A DNA stretch of 64,000 nt, from assembly GCA_036768485.1 (NCBI GenBank), contig JAVLUZ010000154.1, positions 26,587,637-26,651,636 of the forward strand, in the 5' to 3' direction. The notes under the pieces are model-generated. The model was not told the DNA's origin. It worked only from the letters and a program-made list of their open reading frames with translations, and searched no databases. This stretch comes from Mermis nigrescens (lineage: Eukaryota > Nematoda > Enoplea > Mermithida > Mermithidae). This document shows positions 61,482 to 64,000 of this stretch, piece by piece. The position numbers and the translations under genes are program-made. How positions within the stretch are numbered: the stretch's first letter is position 1; each line of letters starts with the position of its first letter.

Positions 61482-64000
61482 AAGTAAATTTGGTACAAAT
61501 AAAATGTTTTTGGTGTAAATGGACACCTCAACAATGCAGCATTCATTAAGCAAAATATGTACATTCGCTTGCTAATTAAATTTTCCTTTACACAAATGCA
61601 AATGAGGATAGCACACGAGAAACGAGCAAGTTTTTAGACGATTTTAGCCGTTTTGAACTACGTTGCTTCATTAAAACCGAGTTTATCACCCCTGGTTCCA
61701 TGCTCTGCTGGGCATCCATGGTCATTATCATAGAAGGAAGGTATCGCCCGTCTGGGGTTAAACCAGGTATATTCGAGCTAGAATGGCAATAAAAATTGGT
61801 AGGTTGATACGAACGTTAAAATAACGTAAAATTGACCATAATCGACTTTTTTTCCAGAATAATTCAAGCATTTTTGCGAAAAGTTTTGTTTTTCGTCATC
61901 TTACCTTAATTTTGCTTCATTTTCCAAAAATTGCCTTTTGTTGTTTTGGGGTTTAGACTGCTAACCGTAGATGCACACTGGGGGGCGGTCAAAAACGGAA
62001 TTTTTTTGGGCTAAAATGACCTCGGAAACTGGTAAACTACGTTATTCCACAGTTTCTGGTCAATTTAAAGCACTTTAGAAGAAAAGTTTTAATTTTCATT
62101 CATTCTCAGCCTTCATTTTACCTCATTTTCCCCATAAATTTTCCCATTTTCTCTTTCTTAGGTGTCTAGACCCCCAACCCCTTCGCGCATGTCTGGTCTA
62201 AACCCCCTCTCCACACACATGCATGTCTAGTAATGTCACTTGGTAATACCTATTCTAGATCTTCGGTGCTAGTGAGGCTCCCGAACATTATTGGACGACT
62301 AGAATACTGATTTGCTAAAGTTCCGAGCCGTACATTATACGTCGATTTGTCGCTCCAGGCAGACATGTAACAGCTCAAAATTTTGGGAAGGGGGTAGTGC
62401 CGGCCAATTTTCGTGGATGGTGAATGGCCTTCAATTTATGATCTAAACTAAAAAATCAAAAATAAAAAATAAAAAACGTAAAAATCGTGTAAAAACGTAA
62501 GTTTTTGCCAAAAGTGGGAGAAGTGTAAGAAATCTCAGTCTATGAGTGGGTAGGGGACGACCGACTTAGGATGGGTGATCCCCATCCATCCCCCCATCCA
62601 CCCAGTTCTAATATTTAGGACACAAGGACGCTCTATTCCGTAATACTTCGATCAGTGAAAATTCGCCCGCGCAAACAAAGATGAACATTATCTTAGGAGC
62701 AAAATTTGAAGGTGATTGGTAGATACGAGTAAATCCCTTTCTCGTTTATCCTTTTGCTGCTTTAAGAAAATGCAGCTGTCCGCTTAATTAAATGATTTTG
62801 GTTTAAATGATTCTTTTTTGACTCTAGGGAATAATTTATTGGACATCGATGAGAATCGTATCGGCAACGGTGCAAAATTTGGTTGGGTATTAGGCCTGTT
62901 TTGGGAGAGAGGAGAGATAAATGACCTTACTATTTTTAGTCAAAAATGGCAAAGTTTCTGAAACTGATCTTAAACTGTTAGGTTTTGCCGGAAGGTTGCG
63001 GTAGTTTAAAAAATCCCAATATTTGAGGATTCCACTATTTCCTTAGTGCTTGACGAGGACTTAAAAAATTCTCACAGTCACATAAAAAATTCGTTTTTTA
63101 GAATCTCAGCTATTTCTATGTATACATACTGATTTCACAAGGGGAGATCTATAAAGATTGTAAGTTCTCGACATGTGTAAAGGGCTAACGTTTGAAGAGT
63201 AAAAGCAAAAGTAGGAAACGAACAGACATGTTCAGGTGAAATTTTAAATTGCCTGTTTTGAGTCCAAACGCCTAAAAAACATGGTTTTTAAATCTTTCTG
63301 ACGATGCTCTATCTTTTTATAGCATAAAAACGTGAAAAAATTCTGAAAAATGATTAATTCGGACGAATATAGTCAAAAAAATGAATATTTGGCGTGAAGC
63401 TCAAATAAGGTTGGCACTTTTGATCACATGAAAGCTAAAAAACGCTTGAAATTCACTTTTTTACGATTTTTTTGAAAACTTTTGGAAAATCGTGAATTCT
63501 GGGGGAGCACTGTTTTTTTTTGTACGAGACAAAGATTTTGAGGCTCGTACAAAGATTTTCGGAGCCATCTTTGTACAATGTACAAAGACTTTTTGGGCAA
63601 AGTAATAGTAATTTTAACGTTTTTTGGAGTATTTTTGAGCAAAATTTCTAAAAATTTTCGGCGCTTCGCGCCGAGTATCATAATTACATTCTATTTAGCT
63701 CCAGGCGCGGGCATTAAACACTCCAAAATCTATCTGTAAGCATCTTTGTACAGATTGAAGCATCTTTTACATCTATTTCGACTGTTTTATAAAGATTTTA
63801 GGCAGAAAAAAGAACTATTAAACAACTGTGCACTGTTTTCTGCCGTTTGAAGATAAAATTGACTCTTTTATCTTTGCGTTGCATTAAATTCATGAGCCAA
63901 TTGGTGTCTATTATGAGATTCAGTCAGCATATTGCAACCGCTTATTATTTATAATTGTGTGACACAAGTCATTTTAACTTGCTGAGTCGAATTTTATGTG
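61482..64000. other. Gene-free end of window with dispersed repeats
   Basis: Worn repeats related to 20.7 kb (AATAACGTAAAATTGACC, GCATGTCTGGTCTAA) and a family G-like fragment at 63510-63600. A GGCGCTTCGCGCC palindrome lies at 63660-63672. One possible exon-like segment near 62828 is discussed as a finding. Confidence 0.4.

Overview
This is a repeat-rich, intron-containing eukaryotic window. Three spliced protein genes are readable with consensus splice sites and consistent phases, plus the last exon of a fourth. The Rho1 protein and the insect-style GMC oxidoreductase point to an arthropod, most likely an insect; the order cannot be fixed from this sequence.

Layout. (1) 0.7-7.8 kb, + strand: the C-terminal two thirds (eight exons) of a GMC-family oxidoreductase whose FAD-binding N-terminus lies before the window. 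Its largest intron holds two adjacent copies of a modular minisatellite-bearing repeat. (2) 9.1-8.7 kb, - strand: terminal exon of an unrecognised basic protein, convergent with the GMC gene. (3) 9.5-13.5 kb: no gene, packed with short hAT-like and other MITEs, some nested. (4) 22.4-14.1 kb, - strand: a seven-exon divergent protein phosphatase 1-like gene with an extended N-terminus, a private basic C-terminal exon and a one-base frameshift in exon 3. (5) 22.6-31.9 kb: a large inverted duplication with about 480-bp internal repeats. (6) 34.5-36.1 kb: a foldback-like element with minisatellite arms. (7) 38.9-43.3 kb: a hAT-like element with an 8-bp target duplication that contains a second hAT-like element, which in turn contains a LINE fragment and a broken hAT transposase end. 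(8) 44.4-45.0 kb: LINE fragments in opposite orientation. (9) 47.1-50.1 kb: another foldback-like element carrying a 691-bp hAT-like insertion with a perfect 8-bp duplication. (10) 50.5-58.9 kb, + strand: a complete four-exon Rho1 GTPase (192 codons), with MITEs very close to the splice sites of its last intron. (11) 58.9-64 kb: no supported gene.

The genes are not an operon and show no shared pathway: a secreted-type oxidoreductase family member, a PP1-like phosphatase and a Rho GTPase. The main biology is dense nested transposon activity. At least ten elements have recoverable 8-bp target duplications, and a 13-bp palindrome (GGCGCTTCGCGCC) recurs across otherwise different repeat families. 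I saw no CRISPR array, rRNA gene or intact tRNA gene. All family names come from reading motifs by eye; no database search was run.
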